64,000 nt of DNA from Mangrovivirga halotolerans (GTDB taxonomy: Bacteria > Bacteroidota > Bacteroidia > Cytophagales > Cyclobacteriaceae), in NCBI RefSeq assembly GCF_026241165.1, contig NZ_JAPFQN010000003.1:248001-312000 (forward strand). The letters are read 5' to 3'. The stretch's first letter is position 1. Every line of letters begins with the position of its first letter. Below, piece by piece: positions 18,410 to 27,920 of the stretch. Under the pieces are notes generated by a model, which made no database searches, was not told the DNA's origin, and saw only the letters and a program-made list of their open reading frames with translations. The position numbers were made by a program, and so were the translations under genes.

Positions 18410-19015
18410 TTAGCCCAGGTTATCAATAGTTTTCTTTGTTTTCAAACTCTCTCTCTTACTGTAAATTAGAGTAACAACCAATAAAGAAATGAAAATGAAA
18501 GCGGCTAAAAACTTATTATACGCAGTGATACGCCCAACAAGTCCTGAAGTATTGTCAGTTAAAATAATTATTGTTTGGAAAAGATAGTAATTGATATTGA
18601 GGATAATAATCACTTCTACGATCCTTATGGTCCATCTATGCCTTTTGATTAGCATCATACCGGCAATAATATTTATAACACCCAGAGCCAATCCGAAAAG
18701 GCAAAAATTCCTCATCCACTTCATGAGTAACAAGGATGGTTCGCTTTGTTCTGCTGTGTCGTAATGTATGTTTCTATCATACATGCCTGGCTCATTAAGT
18801 CCCTGGTTGATCAACTCAGAATTTTTATCCCGGTTTGATGCCGGGGAAGAATTAGAAAGGCTGTCCATTTTGGCAGACATGTTTGCGGTACGGGGGTTTT
18901 TAAAATTATATTCGCTATTAGTGAGTGAAGAATAATTAGAAAATAGGCCGAATAATCCCAGGAGAATTAAAATAATTCCCACTGTAATCCCCCATTGTGG
19001 TGATTCGGTTTTCAT
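18410..19015 (-). CDS. Membrane protein of unknown function
   Basis: A 201-residue protein with one N-terminal helix (ITVGIILILLGLFGLF), a Ser/Asn-rich hydrophilic loop of about 70 residues, and three further helices (about 104-125, 133-155 and 167-188). I recognise no family. The loop is predicted to lie outside the cytoplasm. The gene precedes the peptidase region, but with separate spacing of about 90 bases from the neighbouring EEP gene. Confidence 0.75.
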   Translation of the reverse strand: MKTESPQWGITVGIILILLGLFGLFSNYSSLTNSEYNFKNPRTANMSAKMDSLSNSSPASNRDKNSELINQGLNEPGMYDRNIHYDTAEQSEPSLLLMKWMRNFCLFGLALGVINIIAGMMLIKRHRWTIRIVEVIIILNINYYLFQTIIILTDNTSGLVGRITAYNKFLAAFIFISLLVVTLIYSKRESLKTKKTIDNLG

Positions 19016-19129
19016 ATTTTATTTGTTTAAACCGAATGATATGTACAAAAAAGTTGGTCCTGTTAATAATAAATATACGAAAATTTCGTTTAAGGCGGAA
19101 GTAAAACCTTGTTTATGTGGAGTTTATAA

Positions 19130-19155
19130 GAGATGCTTTCAATTGAAAGCATCTC
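19130..19155 (-). terminator. 26-base perfect palindrome after the S33 peptidase gene
   Basis: GAGATGCTTTC, AATT, GAAAGCATCTC forms an uninterrupted palindrome 8 bases past the stop of the minus-strand peptidase gene. The following TTATAAAC is only a weak T tract, so terminator function is probable and not certain; being fully symmetric it could also bind a dimeric protein. Confidence 0.55.
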
Positions 19156-19163
19156 GCTAATAA

Positions 19164-20240
19164 TTACATTTTTTGGAAATCACCGGAATCCACATCTTTA
19201 ATAAAATTGATCAACCCATTAAAAAATGTTTTCTGATCATCATATTGCGATAAATGGCTTCCTTCCGGGCAAAGTAGAAAATCCGAATATGGTATTTCAG
19301 AAGCCATCCATTCCATATGTTTCGGATCCATAGTATCGTGGCTGCTTCCGATTACCAATGTTGGCACTTTTATCTCCGAAATATTTTGTGTTCTATCCCA
19401 CTCTTTTAAGGTTGCATCGCCCGAGATACCAAATTCGCTATATCCCTGCATATAAATGTAAACTTCCGGATTCATATGTTTTAATCCTCTATTTACCGCT
19501 TCTGGCCACTGATCGATCGGTTTCCTTAATACGTGTTCAGTATAATGGTATTCCATTAATAATTCTGCATATCTGGGATTTTCATAATCTTCATTCTTCT
19601 CCATCTCCATAATTTCTTTTAGGACATCAGGAGGTAATTGCGGGCCAAGTACTTCATGAGCATATTTATTATATTCTGGAATACTGGCCATCATATTGCT
19701 TATAATCAATCCTTTGAGATTATTTTGATATTTCAAGGCATATTCCATTGCTAAGATTCCTCCCCACGACTGACCAAAAAGATAAAAATTTTCACTGTCG
19801 AGATTCAGGGCAGTTCTGACCTGTTCTACTTCATCAACAAATCGCTCGATTGTCCATAGGCTGGTATCACTTGGTTGATCACTGTAGTAAGAACCAAGTT
19901 GGTCATAATATATGAATTCAATACCTTCCTGAGGAAACCAGGAGTTGAAACATTCATATATTTCATGAGTCATACCGGGGCCGCCATGAAGAAGCAGGAC
20001 TTTCATTGTCGGGTTATTTCCCATTGTTTTAGTCCAGACCTTAAATTCTCCTTTTGGAGTACTTATTGGAATCATTTTAATTCCACCAGTATATTTCATT
20101 TCCTCATTTGGATAACTCCAGTATTCGGTAAGCGAAAGTGAATTGTTCTCCTTTGGCTGAGCGATTGCTGAATCATTATTTTGATTCGAATTACAACTAA
20201 AAATTATTATCGAAAGAAAAAAGAAAACATATTTATTCAT
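19164..20240 (-). CDS. Proline iminopeptidase-type (S33) lipoprotein hydrolase
   Basis: A 358-residue alpha/beta hydrolase with a lipoprotein signal (FFLSIIIFSCNSN, lipid-bearing Cys16). The oxyanion-site HGGPGMTHE, nucleophile elbow LFGQSWGGILAM, Asp in SSHDTMDP and His in PEGSHLSQYD make a complete triad. HGGPG is typical of proline iminopeptidases, which release N-terminal proline or other residues from small peptides. As a lipoprotein it works in the periplasm or on the outer membrane. It follows the S9 peptidase gene on the same strand by 68 bases, with a terminator between, so it has its own promoter. Confidence 0.9.
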   Translation of the reverse strand: MNKYVFFFLSIIIFSCNSNQNNDSAIAQPKENNSLSLTEYWSYPNEEMKYTGGIKMIPISTPKGEFKVWTKTMGNNPTMKVLLLHGGPGMTHEIYECFNSWFPQEGIEFIYYDQLGSYYSDQPSDTSLWTIERFVDEVEQVRTALNLDSENFYLFGQSWGGILAMEYALKYQNNLKGLIISNMMASIPEYNKYAHEVLGPQLPPDVLKEIMEMEKNEDYENPRYAELLMEYHYTEHVLRKPIDQWPEAVNRGLKHMNPEVYIYMQGYSEFGISGDATLKEWDRTQNISEIKVPTLVIGSSHDTMDPKHMEWMASEIPYSDFLLCPEGSHLSQYDDQKTFFNGLINFIKDVDSGDFQKM

Positions 20241-20273
20241 GAATTTAAATTTTAGTTATTGACTTATAAAATG

Positions 20274-20305
20274 AAAAAACTCCGGGCTAATTCCCGGAGT
20301 TTTTC
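20274..20305 (-). terminator. Rho-independent terminator after the S9 peptidase gene
   Basis: On the minus strand ACTCCGGG pairs with CCCGGAGT (20279-20300) around a 6-base loop, followed by TTTTTT. It lies 9 bases past the stop of the S9 peptidase gene. Confidence 0.88.
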
Positions 20306-20308
20306 TGT

Positions 20309-22258
20309 TTAGCCTTCGGTCTTCATTTCGTCCGGTTCATTTTCTACCTTAGCACCATCACCTTTCAGATATGTGTTTAGAAATTCAAGTATTTTACTAT
20401 ACCCTTCTATTTTATTCTCCTTTTTAACAAAGCCATGACCTTCATCATCGAATAAAACATATTCTACCGGCACTCCGTTTTTCCTTACTTCTTCAACAAT
20501 TTCATCGGACTCAACCTGTAAAACCCTAGGATCATTTGCTCCTTGTAAAACCATAATTGGGTTTTTGACATTTTCAGCATGAAATAATGGTGATATCTCA
20601 CGTAACCTGACTGAATCTTCAGAAAACGGATCTCCGAGCTCTTCATAAAGTGCTTCTCTTTGTGCCTCCCAATAAGGAGGGATTGATTTTAATGTGCGAA
20701 GCCAGTTCGTTACTCCAAAAATATTTACTCCAACATCAAATTCCTCTGGAGCAAAAGTCATTGCGGCCATAGTCATATATCCTCCATAGCTACCGCCAAT
20801 AATTCCAATTTTATCTGAATCAATATATGTCTGGTCTGCAAGCCACTTTTTACCCCAAATGCAGTCTTTCAGGTCTTTATCTCCGTGATTTTTATCATCC
20901 ATTTTGTAAAAGGTTTTTCCGTAACCACTACTTCCGCGATTATTGACAGCAAGTATAGCATACCCATGGTTTACCAGATATTGAATGAGCGAGAAGTAAT
21001 TTTGACGGGTTTGACCACCTGGTCCACCATGAACCCAAACTAAGGCAGGAACTTTATTATCAGCTGAAGCTACTTTTGGTTTATAATAAATTGCAGGAAT
21101 TTCGGTGTCATCAAAAGAATTAAACCTAACCACCTCTGCTGAAACAAGATGACTTGGATCAATTTCTTCATTCAGGCTATTGGTTAATTTATTTAATTCC
21201 TCAGTTTCCATGTTGTAGACATAGATATTCATGGGTGATTTGGATGAACCCACCGCCATGATCATTTTTGATTCGCTATCAGCGATGTTTACTCCCAGAA
21301 CACTTCCGTCATCCATGTCGGGGAAATCAACCTTTTCTCCCGAGTCAGTTTTTTTGATGATCAGTTTGTTTTTACCGTCTTCATTGATTCCGGTAACTCT
21401 GTAAGTTCCGTTTTCACTTAAATAACTATACGCTACATCCCAGTCTGTTTCATATAATTTTGTGTGTTCACCGGTTTCGATGTTGTATTCTTTTAGATAC
21501 CTGAATTCACTTTCATCATCGGTAAGATAAAAGAACTTATTACCGTCATTACTGAAGCCAGAACTACCGTATGACCCTTTTTCTTGAGAGATTTCAATCA
21601 TTTCACCAGTATTCATATTGCGCAAAAACAATTTGTTTTCACTGGTAGTAATTGGCTTTATCAATGCTATGTGTTTTTCATCGTCAGACATCCCTGCAAA
21701 GAAATATCCTTCTTCATTTTTATAGAACATTTCAGGTTCCCATGTTCCAATGTCCATTTTGTAAACATCAAAATATTTTGGATCTCGCTTATTTGATCCA
21801 TAAAACATTGATTTTTCATCTTCCGACCACCGGTAAAAATCTGCTTTTTCATTTTCTCCTTTTGTCAGTTCGCTAGTTGAACCATCACTTTTCAGGATAT
21901 ATAAATGATCAATCTCATTTCCGCCTTTATCTGCATAATAGAGTATGTCACCCGTCCCAGGGACATAATCTTCGACAAATAATGATTCCTCGGTAGAATT
22001 AGTGATTTGCTTTTTAGATCCATCAGAAATATTTATTTCATAAATATTATATATTCCTGATTCATTACTGGAGACAATAATCTTTGATTCATCTTCGGAG
22101 AATTCAGCTCCTCTGTACGAGGTGTTGGATTCGAATTGATCTATTGTGTATAATTCAGGAGTTTCAACTGCTGCTTTAGTCTCCTCATTACTGGTTTCGT
22201 TTTGCCCGCAAGACACAATGGTTAGTGCGATAGCAAAGACTAGATATCGAATTTTCAT
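20309..22258 (-). CDS. S9-family prolyl oligopeptidase-type lipoprotein peptidase
   Basis: A 649-residue protein with a lipoprotein signal (YLVFAIALTIVSCGQ). A beta-propeller of WD/TolB-like blades spans about residues 40-370 and restricts access to a C-terminal hydrolase domain: HGGPGGQTRQNYF, nucleophile GIIGGSYGGYMTM, Asp in GANDPRV and His in DDEGHGF. Members cleave short peptides, often after Pro or Ala. It and the S33 lipoprotein downstream probably act together on peptides in the periplasm. The last 15 residues are acidic and unconserved in appearance. Confidence 0.93.
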   Translation of the reverse strand: MKIRYLVFAIALTIVSCGQNETSNEETKAAVETPELYTIDQFESNTSYRGAEFSEDESKIIVSSNESGIYNIYEINISDGSKKQITNSTEESLFVEDYVPGTGDILYYADKGGNEIDHLYILKSDGSTSELTKGENEKADFYRWSEDEKSMFYGSNKRDPKYFDVYKMDIGTWEPEMFYKNEEGYFFAGMSDDEKHIALIKPITTSENKLFLRNMNTGEMIEISQEKGSYGSSGFSNDGNKFFYLTDDESEFRYLKEYNIETGEHTKLYETDWDVAYSYLSENGTYRVTGINEDGKNKLIIKKTDSGEKVDFPDMDDGSVLGVNIADSESKMIMAVGSSKSPMNIYVYNMETEELNKLTNSLNEEIDPSHLVSAEVVRFNSFDDTEIPAIYYKPKVASADNKVPALVWVHGGPGGQTRQNYFSLIQYLVNHGYAILAVNNRGSSGYGKTFYKMDDKNHGDKDLKDCIWGKKWLADQTYIDSDKIGIIGGSYGGYMTMAAMTFAPEEFDVGVNIFGVTNWLRTLKSIPPYWEAQREALYEELGDPFSEDSVRLREISPLFHAENVKNPIMVLQGANDPRVLQVESDEIVEEVRKNGVPVEYVLFDDEGHGFVKKENKIEGYSKILEFLNTYLKGDGAKVENEPDEMKTEG

Positions 22259-22383
22259 AAATTGTTGTATGTTAAAATTGATTTTTCAGTTAGAAAATTA
22301 TAAGAATTGTTACTTATAAGTTCTATACTTTATTTTTCAAAGTCAAGGAAGGTGATGAATTAATTTATTGGTTTTCAGGCTTT

Positions 22384-23592
22384 TTATAACTTTATGTAGA
22401 TCTTTTTCTTATAAAGTATATTAAGAGGAATGAAAATAATAAAAGCGTAGATCAGGGAATAAATAAAGGAAGAAAGCTTCGGGTTAAATCCAATATCTTT
22501 TGTTGCTTTCATGAATTCTTCATTTAATGAAACACCCCAGATTAGATCATTGTAAAATACGTACAGCAGAACAAATGAAAGTACGTAGGCTGTAATGGCA
22601 TTTGCACCAAGAGCCTGACCTATTTTAAGTTTTGGTCTGTAATTTCTGATATCGTAAATAAAATAGCACAAAGTAAAAACGAGTACTGCCAGGCCACCTG
22701 TAACCAGGACAAATGATGGTGTCCATAGGTTTTTATTGAGTGGAATTATCAAAGAAATGATCATACCTGAAATCAGAAGTAATATCCCAGATGTGATCAG
22801 GAATTTCATTCTGTCTACCTTGGTTTTTATTTGATGTATTCTAAACTGAGAACCTAAAATTGCACCGAGTAAGGTTGTGGCAATAGCTGGAATCGTCGAT
22901 AGAAGACCTTCTGGGTCCCATGATTTTTCATATAATGGGCCAGGTAGAATATATCGATCTATAAAGGCTGATATATTCGTTCCTGGCTCTAAGTTTGGTT
23001 TAATAGATTCCGAAGTGTTTTTATATATTTCCACTTCAGCAAATCCATGTGCCCTGGGTATTTCCCCTTCATTTAGTGCATTTAATATAATTTCATCTAT
23101 TGGAACAGGTACATATAATAATACCAAACTATAACTGACCAGTAACACAAGAGTGATAATTATAAGATGCTTAATATTTAAATTAATATAGAGAATTGCG
23201 GTAATGAAAAAACAGATTGCTATGCGTTGAAGGACACCAGGCCATCTGATGTTCGCCAGGTCTGGCTCAAATAATAGCCACAGCAATATCCCAACCACAA
23301 ATATTTTTAAAGATCTCCATGAAATCTTTTTGTAAATACTGAACTCAGGTTGTTTATTGGTGTATTTAGAAAGAGAATAGCTAATTGAAAAACCGACAAT
23401 AAATAAGAAAAAGGGGAACACGAGGTCCGTAGGGGTTAACCCGTGCCAGCTGGCATGTTGTAAAGGTGCATACATATAAGACCAACTGCCGGGACTATTT
23501 ACGATGATCATGGCCATAATAGTGACTCCCCTGAATACATCAAGTGAAACAAGTCTTTTCTTGGTATGGAGTTCCGGATTAGTCAATTTCAA
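22384..23592 (-). CDS. DUF5009 / HGSNAT-like membrane acyltransferase
   Basis: A 402-residue protein with about ten membrane helices. The N terminus has the family mark RLVSLDVFRGVTIMAMIIVN followed by WHGLTPTDLVFPFFLFIVG, which includes the His and Asp of the active site. This family is related to lysosomal heparan-alpha-glucosaminide N-acetyltransferase, which moves an acetyl group from cytosolic acetyl-CoA to a sugar amine across the membrane. In Bacteroidota the acceptor is unknown; a glycan amine is the usual guess. It is a single gene. Confidence 0.9.
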   Translation of the reverse strand: MKLTNPELHTKKRLVSLDVFRGVTIMAMIIVNSPGSWSYMYAPLQHASWHGLTPTDLVFPFFLFIVGFSISYSLSKYTNKQPEFSIYKKISWRSLKIFVVGILLWLLFEPDLANIRWPGVLQRIAICFFITAILYINLNIKHLIIITLVLLVSYSLVLLYVPVPIDEIILNALNEGEIPRAHGFAEVEIYKNTSESIKPNLEPGTNISAFIDRYILPGPLYEKSWDPEGLLSTIPAIATTLLGAILGSQFRIHQIKTKVDRMKFLITSGILLLISGMIISLIIPLNKNLWTPSFVLVTGGLAVLVFTLCYFIYDIRNYRPKLKIGQALGANAITAYVLSFVLLYVFYNDLIWGVSLNEEFMKATKDIGFNPKLSSFIYSLIYAFIIFIPLNILYKKKIYIKL

Positions 23593-23815
23593 CTATTTAA
23601 ATATGATAAAAAGGCTCAGATTCTTCTAAATATATAAATACTATATTCTGTTTTATTATGTATTTCATAAGCCGGACTAATGACTTGATGTTAATTGTTT
23701 GATTATCAGATTATTGACTGTGTATATAAATAAAAATTATCATTATTATATAATATATAAATTTTTAAACATGTATTAATGTATTGATTTTTGCATAAAC
23801 AAAACTAAATGCAAA

Positions 23816-24136
23816 ATGGAAAATTCATTAAGTGTCATGTCAAAGGATTACAGTAAGTTAGCTGATCAGAAAGATTACAAGTTAATCGATGGTAAGTTTT
23901 CTGTTGAAGAAGCTAAAGATGTGTTAAGTGCTTTATTCAGAAACAAGATTAAATTTCACCAACAGCAAAGGTTGTCAATCTATGAAAGAGAGGGTAGGGA
24001 CACCACATCAACAAAAAAGAGAATAGCAGAATTAAAAGAAGAAAGAGAAAAAGTAAGAGAAATGTTAAATGCCATTGAAAACGAAGATGTCATAATAGAG
24101 ATCAATGGTAAGGTAGAAATTAAGGTATTAAAATAA
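23816..24136 (+). CDS. Small coiled-coil hypothetical protein (106 residues)
   Basis: I do not recognise this protein. It has a short N-terminal region, a highly charged helix (EREGRDTTSTKKRIAELKEEREKVREML) likely to form a coiled coil, and a C-terminal strand pair (VIIEINGKVEIKVL). It is cytosolic. It lies 47 bases before the SbtA-like gene on the same strand, so co-transcription is possible. Confidence 0.7.
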   Translation: MENSLSVMSKDYSKLADQKDYKLIDGKFSVEEAKDVLSALFRNKIKFHQQQRLSIYEREGRDTTSTKKRIAELKEEREKVREMLNAIENEDVIIEINGKVEIKVLK

Positions 24137-24183
24137 TTGATTCCATTTTTTAATACTTCATACTTTTTAATCCATAGCGAATA

Positions 24184-25146
24184 ATGAATATTAATCTACT
24201 GATTGATAATCTTACGAACCCGGCACTGCTTTTCTTCTTTTTAGGGATAATAGCAGTAATCTTAAAAAGTGACTTGGAGATACCTCCAAATTCTTCAAAG
24301 TTTATTTCCTTGTATTTGCTTTTTTCAATTGGATTTAACGGAGGGCAGGAACTGGCACATAGTAATCTTGGTATGGAAATAGCCCTTTCACTATTGTTTG
24401 GGATTTTCCTGGCTCTGATAGTGCCTTTATACACCTTTTTTATTCTGAAAAAGCGATTGGGGATTTTCAATGCAGGCGCTATTGCCGCTGCTTATGGATC
24501 GATCAGTGCTGTTACCTTTGTGACTGCTGTGTCATTTCTCGAAATTCAAAAGATTGATTTCGGTGGACATATGGTTGCAGTAATGGCGCTGATGGAGGCC
24601 CCGGCAATCATTGTAGGTGTTTTATTAATGTCTGTTTATAACCGTGATGATGAATCAAATATCGATTGCAAGGGGATGATCAGGCATTCAATGACCAATG
24701 GTAGTGTATTGCTCATTATTGGTAGTTTAGTAATCGGCTTTCTTGCCGGAGAGAAGCAAGCAGAAGGAATTATGCCTTTTACTTCAGATATATTCAAAGG
24801 CTTTCTTGCAGTGTTTCTTTTAGATATGGGCATTGTGAGTGGGAGGAAATTATCTTCTTTCTGGGAAAATGGCTGGTTTCCATTTCTGTTTGCTGTTGTT
24901 GTGCCCCTCATTAATGGTGTAATTGTAGCGATAATCAGTGGTTTTGTTACCCAGAGTGATGGTAACAGGTTACTGTTTACAGTGTTGGGAGCGAGTGCTT
25001 CTTATATTGCTGTGCCTGCTGCAATGAAGATGGCTGCGCCAAAGGCGAATCCGGGATTGTATATACCAATGGCATTGGCAATAACATTCCCCTTTAATAT
25101 TACCCTGGGAATGCCATTATATTTACAGATAATAAGAGTTTTTTAG
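24184..25146 (+). CDS. SbtA-like sodium-dependent bicarbonate transporter
   Basis: A 320-residue inner-membrane protein with about ten helices and the SbtA-family layout: LTNPALLFFFLGIIAVILKSDLEIP at the N terminus, AAYGSISAVTFVTA, the inverted-repeat counterpart VLGASASYIAVPAAMKMA, and NPGLYIPMALAITFPFNITLG at the C terminus. The cyanobacterial founder takes up bicarbonate with Na+. No PII-like SbtB regulator gene lies next to it. A promoter-like TTG, 21 bases, TACTTTTT lies just upstream. A strong bidirectional terminator follows. Confidence 0.92.
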   Translation: MNINLLIDNLTNPALLFFFLGIIAVILKSDLEIPPNSSKFISLYLLFSIGFNGGQELAHSNLGMEIALSLLFGIFLALIVPLYTFFILKKRLGIFNAGAIAAAYGSISAVTFVTAVSFLEIQKIDFGGHMVAVMALMEAPAIIVGVLLMSVYNRDDESNIDCKGMIRHSMTNGSVLLIIGSLVIGFLAGEKQAEGIMPFTSDIFKGFLAVFLLDMGIVSGRKLSSFWENGWFPFLFAVVVPLINGVIVAIISGFVTQSDGNRLLFTVLGASASYIAVPAAMKMAAPKANPGLYIPMALAITFPFNITLGMPLYLQIIRVF

Positions 25147-25181
25147 GATTATTACCGTCCTGGGTTGCTCCCGTTAGTAAA

Positions 25182-25216
25182 AAGAGACTGTCCATGCAGG
25201 ACAGTCTCTGTTTTTA
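25182..25216. terminator. Bidirectional rho-independent terminator
   Basis: AGAGACTGTCC at 25183-25193 pairs perfectly with GGACAGTCTCT at 25199-25209, with TTTTTATT on the plus side and an A-rich start that serves the minus strand. It lies between the stops of the convergent SbtA and DUF4870-like genes. Confidence 0.9.
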
Positions 25217-25232
25217 TTACCCACAGTTGAAT

Positions 25233-25598
25233 TTAGCCTACACTTTTAAACCATTCTTCATATTTCTCGCCCAATAAAGGAACTGGCTTCATTTTACTTT
25301 TTGATGCATTTAAAATGCCAATTACCCACATGTAAAGAAGAATGAATATTGCAATGATGTTGATGATCCAGCCTATTATAGGAATCATCCCTATAATGCC
25401 TAGTGCAAGGCCAGTAACTCCAAGCCCGAGTGATTGCCGGATATGATAAGATGCAAATTCGCTTTTTTTATCATTATTCATCACAAAGGCAATTATTAAT
25501 CCGATCAGCGTGATATAGGATATAATACCTATGTTTTTACCTTCTTTATCTACTTCTTCAGTCGAATTAGTAGATTTTATAGTATTTAAATCTTCCAT
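25233..25598 (-). CDS. DUF4870-like small membrane protein
   Basis: A 121-residue protein with a polar N terminus (about 25 residues) and three membrane helices; the segment NDKKSEFASYHIRQSLGLG matches the DUF4870 / Tic20-like group, and it ends KPVPLLGEKYEEWF. The function of the family is unknown. It is the last of four same-strand genes with gaps of 9 to 14 bases (27638 to 25233), which form an envelope operon. Confidence 0.85.
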   Translation of the reverse strand: MEDLNTIKSTNSTEEVDKEGKNIGIISYITLIGLIIAFVMNNDKKSEFASYHIRQSLGLGVTGLALGIIGMIPIIGWIINIIAIFILLYMWVIGILNASKSKMKPVPLLGEKYEEWFKSVG

Positions 25599-25607
25599 TT
25601 TTTTGTT

Positions 25608-26228
25608 TTAATCTGCCATGTCCGACAGGGATTCAAAATCTAATTTATCTACCAGATCCCAAGCTTTTTCCGGACTGGTTTTGGAGGCTTTGATCATTAC
25701 ACTAAAACGATCGTTATAAACAAATTGAAGATGAGTTACGTCTCTTTTCTTGTAATATGTTTGTAATGCTTTTTGACCATCCACTGTCACCGTTTTAAGA
25801 TGTTTTCGCTCATCTTCCTCTTCACGATCCATATTCGACATCATATTCATACCCATTAGTAAAGAACTTCCCACTTCTCCTGCTCCATCCATTACTTCAA
25901 CCTTTAATTCTCTGTCATCAGCTTCAGATTTGAATGTCCCTTCAATTGAGCTAATATTCATATATCCTGCTTTTCCAACTTTAAAACCTGTTCGATCCAT
26001 TCCACTTATGGATTCAGGGAGCCATTTTTTTAGTTGATCATTGGTCAATGGAGTTAACGTTTTTAATTCATCACTTTTTTCTTTAGCCTCTTCTGCTTTG
26101 CTGGCCATTTTAGTGACATTTGAAATAGTTTCAGAAGCTTCAGAAACTTTTTCCCTTGATTCCTCACTGCATGAAATAAAAATTGATGTCAGGAGTACTA
26201 CGGTGAGCATTTTAGATATAGATTTCAT
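25608..26228 (-). CDS. Lipoprotein of unknown function
   Basis: A 206-residue protein with a lipoprotein signal (LTVVLLTSIFISCSEES). A helical segment rich in Ser, Glu and Ala (about 25-60) precedes a domain with GMDRTGFKVGKAGYMNIS, which resembles exported proteins that handle surface-bound charge or metal but is not assignable. It is the third gene of the four-gene envelope operon. Confidence 0.78.
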   Translation of the reverse strand: MKSISKMLTVVLLTSIFISCSEESREKVSEASETISNVTKMASKAEEAKEKSDELKTLTPLTNDQLKKWLPESISGMDRTGFKVGKAGYMNISSIEGTFKSEADDRELKVEVMDGAGEVGSSLLMGMNMMSNMDREEEDERKHLKTVTVDGQKALQTYYKKRDVTHLQFVYNDRFSVMIKASKTSPEKAWDLVDKLDFESLSDMAD

Positions 26229-26242
26229 TTTTCTATTATTTG

Positions 26243-26755
26243 TTATTCGACATTAAATACAATTAATCCTCTGGAAATCTCCCCTTCGGATTCAACGGGA
26301 ATTGCTTCCAGAATAATTTCATATTGTCCAGGAGCTAATCTTCCGGTATTATTTTGATAGGCTAACCCGTCTTGCAAATAGCGACCAAGGACCGGAACAA
26401 AGCTGAAAGTTTCAGGAGCCAGAAACATACCTCCTGGGATATAGGGCATCGGTTCGCGTTCAGATGAATTTATTGTTTTACCATTATGCTTAACTGTAGT
26501 TTTGAATTTGAAGAAATCAAATTTTGGCTTTCCAGGTAAAACTTCTTCTTCTGGCTTTGCATAATCAGCCCCTTCATAAAAGAAGATGATTTTATTTTTT
26601 CCGTCCCGGAATGATTTGAATAGGGTTACTACATATGGAGATTCTAAGTCTATTTCTGTTTTGTTATCTCCGTTAATTGTGATCTTCCCTTTAACATTTT
26701 GAGCAATAATTGCTTGTGCTGAAATGATCAGCATTGTGATTATTAATTTTTTCAT
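26243..26755 (-). CDS. Exported protein of unknown function
   Basis: A 170-residue protein with a cleavable signal peptide (LIITMLIISAQAIIAQ). The mature part looks all-beta, with EGADYAKPEEEVLPGKP and YIPGGMFLAPETFSF. No family recognised. It is the second gene of the four-gene envelope operon; its stop is 14 bases before the next start. Confidence 0.75.
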   Translation of the reverse strand: MKKLIITMLIISAQAIIAQNVKGKITINGDNKTEIDLESPYVVTLFKSFRDGKNKIIFFYEGADYAKPEEEVLPGKPKFDFFKFKTTVKHNGKTINSSEREPMPYIPGGMFLAPETFSFVPVLGRYLQDGLAYQNNTGRLAPGQYEIILEAIPVESEGEISRGLIVFNVE

Positions 26756-26765
26756 GGTTTAAATA

Positions 26766-27611
26766 TTATTTAGTTGTGTAATCTGATTTGGCAATAGTGA
26801 GTTTTTGTTTCTTAAGGTCTTTACAAGTCATTTTCATAGATGTATCATCTTCGGTTTTTCCGACCATATCCATTTCCATTACCAGGCCTTCTTTTTCTCC
26901 GTTTTTGATCCATTCTTTTCTTATTTGATCAGGCATATTCTGGTCTTTGCCCATTACATCACCAAAGCTTATATCTGGTTCGAAGGTGACATACATTGTT
27001 ATTACATGTTCATCAGTAGTTATTTCATAACCTTTGCATTTATATCCAAGGATAGTTTTGCCCGATATTTCTTTCATGGTGTAATCCTCATCCATGCTTT
27101 CTTTGACTACGCTACTATCCATATAAGCTGCGTTTTTCATAGCAAAAACAGATTTATTTCCATTTTTTGAACTGTAAATGGCAGTCAGATCCTTACTATA
27201 ATCATATACCATGAACATGTCACCAGCTTTTTTAAAGGTGGCTCCGAAATAACCCGCATCTTTCATCAGGTAATAATCAATTAAAAGCTTTTCCTTTGAT
27301 TCGGGTGTTTCCATTTCAAGAGTATATATCCATTCGAAATAATACTTTTCGGGAAGTTCTTTTGCATCGACCATAGTTCCACCAATGGGTACAGGAGAAT
27401 TGTTTTGTAATTGCATGGAGAACAGTTCATCGAGCATTTGTTCGGTTTTCTTTTCTGCTTCATTTGCTACCTTATCAGAAACAGCATCGGAGACTCCTTT
27501 TTCCACTTTGTCTTCGATATCCTTTTTAAGATTTTTTAAAAACTGTCCCTGAATTTCTATACAGGTGGTTAATAAGGCAGTAATAATCAGTAGGTATCTA
27601 AGCTTTTTCAT
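26766..27611 (-). CDS. Exported DUF4412 protein
   Basis: A DUF4412-type protein. The signal peptide MKKLRYLLIITALLTTCIEIQG marks the start at 27611; an ATG at 27638 would add nine residues before it and break the signal layout. The family core is visible: a region rich in Met and aromatic residues, then TILGYKCKGYEITTDEHVITMYV, in which Cys and His may bind metal, and KMTCKDLKKQKLTI at the end. The N-terminal KKDIEDKVEKGVSDAVSDK is an amphipathic helix. It heads the four-gene envelope operon. A degraded copy of its start and promoter is found near 28311. Confidence 0.83.
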   Translation of the reverse strand: MKKLRYLLIITALLTTCIEIQGQFLKNLKKDIEDKVEKGVSDAVSDKVANEAEKKTEQMLDELFSMQLQNNSPVPIGGTMVDAKELPEKYYFEWIYTLEMETPESKEKLLIDYYLMKDAGYFGATFKKAGDMFMVYDYSKDLTAIYSSKNGNKSVFAMKNAAYMDSSVVKESMDEDYTMKEISGKTILGYKCKGYEITTDEHVITMYVTFEPDISFGDVMGKDQNMPDQIRKEWIKNGEKEGLVMEMDMVGKTEDDTSMKMTCKDLKKQKLTIAKSDYTTK

Positions 27612-27830
27612 AATGAAGTACATTGCTTTTGTACTCATTTGTGTCTATACCTTTAAAAGGTTAACACTGACTGGATAAAAATTTATTTTATACTGATATT
27701 TTCCTTTTACATTCCAGGGAACTGTTTAACGGATCAAATAAGATGATAAGACAATATTGAAAGAATTGTATCCTGATAATAGGGGTGATTTTATCGGAGT
27801 TACACCAAAGTATAATTCAAGGGGTGCGCT
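27601..27830 (+). repeat. Degraded duplicate of the divergent promoter and sigma-factor 5' end
   Basis: This stretch aligns with 28311-28552 over most of its length. Shared blocks include AGCTTTTTCATAATG, TAAAAGGTTAA, GATCAAAT and TTGAAAGAATT, followed by GATAATA and TGATTTT. In the second copy the aligned sequence is the promoter and first 38 codons of the ECF sigma gene; here the start codon region is shortened and the frame is lost. The left end still encodes the true start of the DUF4412 gene on the minus strand. Confidence 0.8.
27649..27665 (-). promoter_or_regulatory. GTTAACC-type candidate ECF promoter element upstream of DUF4412
   Basis: On the minus strand GTTAACCTTTTAAAGGT lies 48 bases before the DUF4412 start. 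A similar GTTAACCATTTAAATCT lies 43 bases before the lipoprotein gene of the CHAT module, and the relic copy near 28361-28373 keeps TTAACCTTTTA. It may be a -35-type element read by the adjacent ECF sigma factor. Two sites plus a relic are thin support. Confidence 0.35.
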
Positions 27831-27920
27831 GGTGGTGAAAATGAACTATAATGTACACACCTCTCAAAAATGATAATATCTGATATCTCTTTAAAGAAGG
27901 CTTTATTTCTTTAAGAAAAG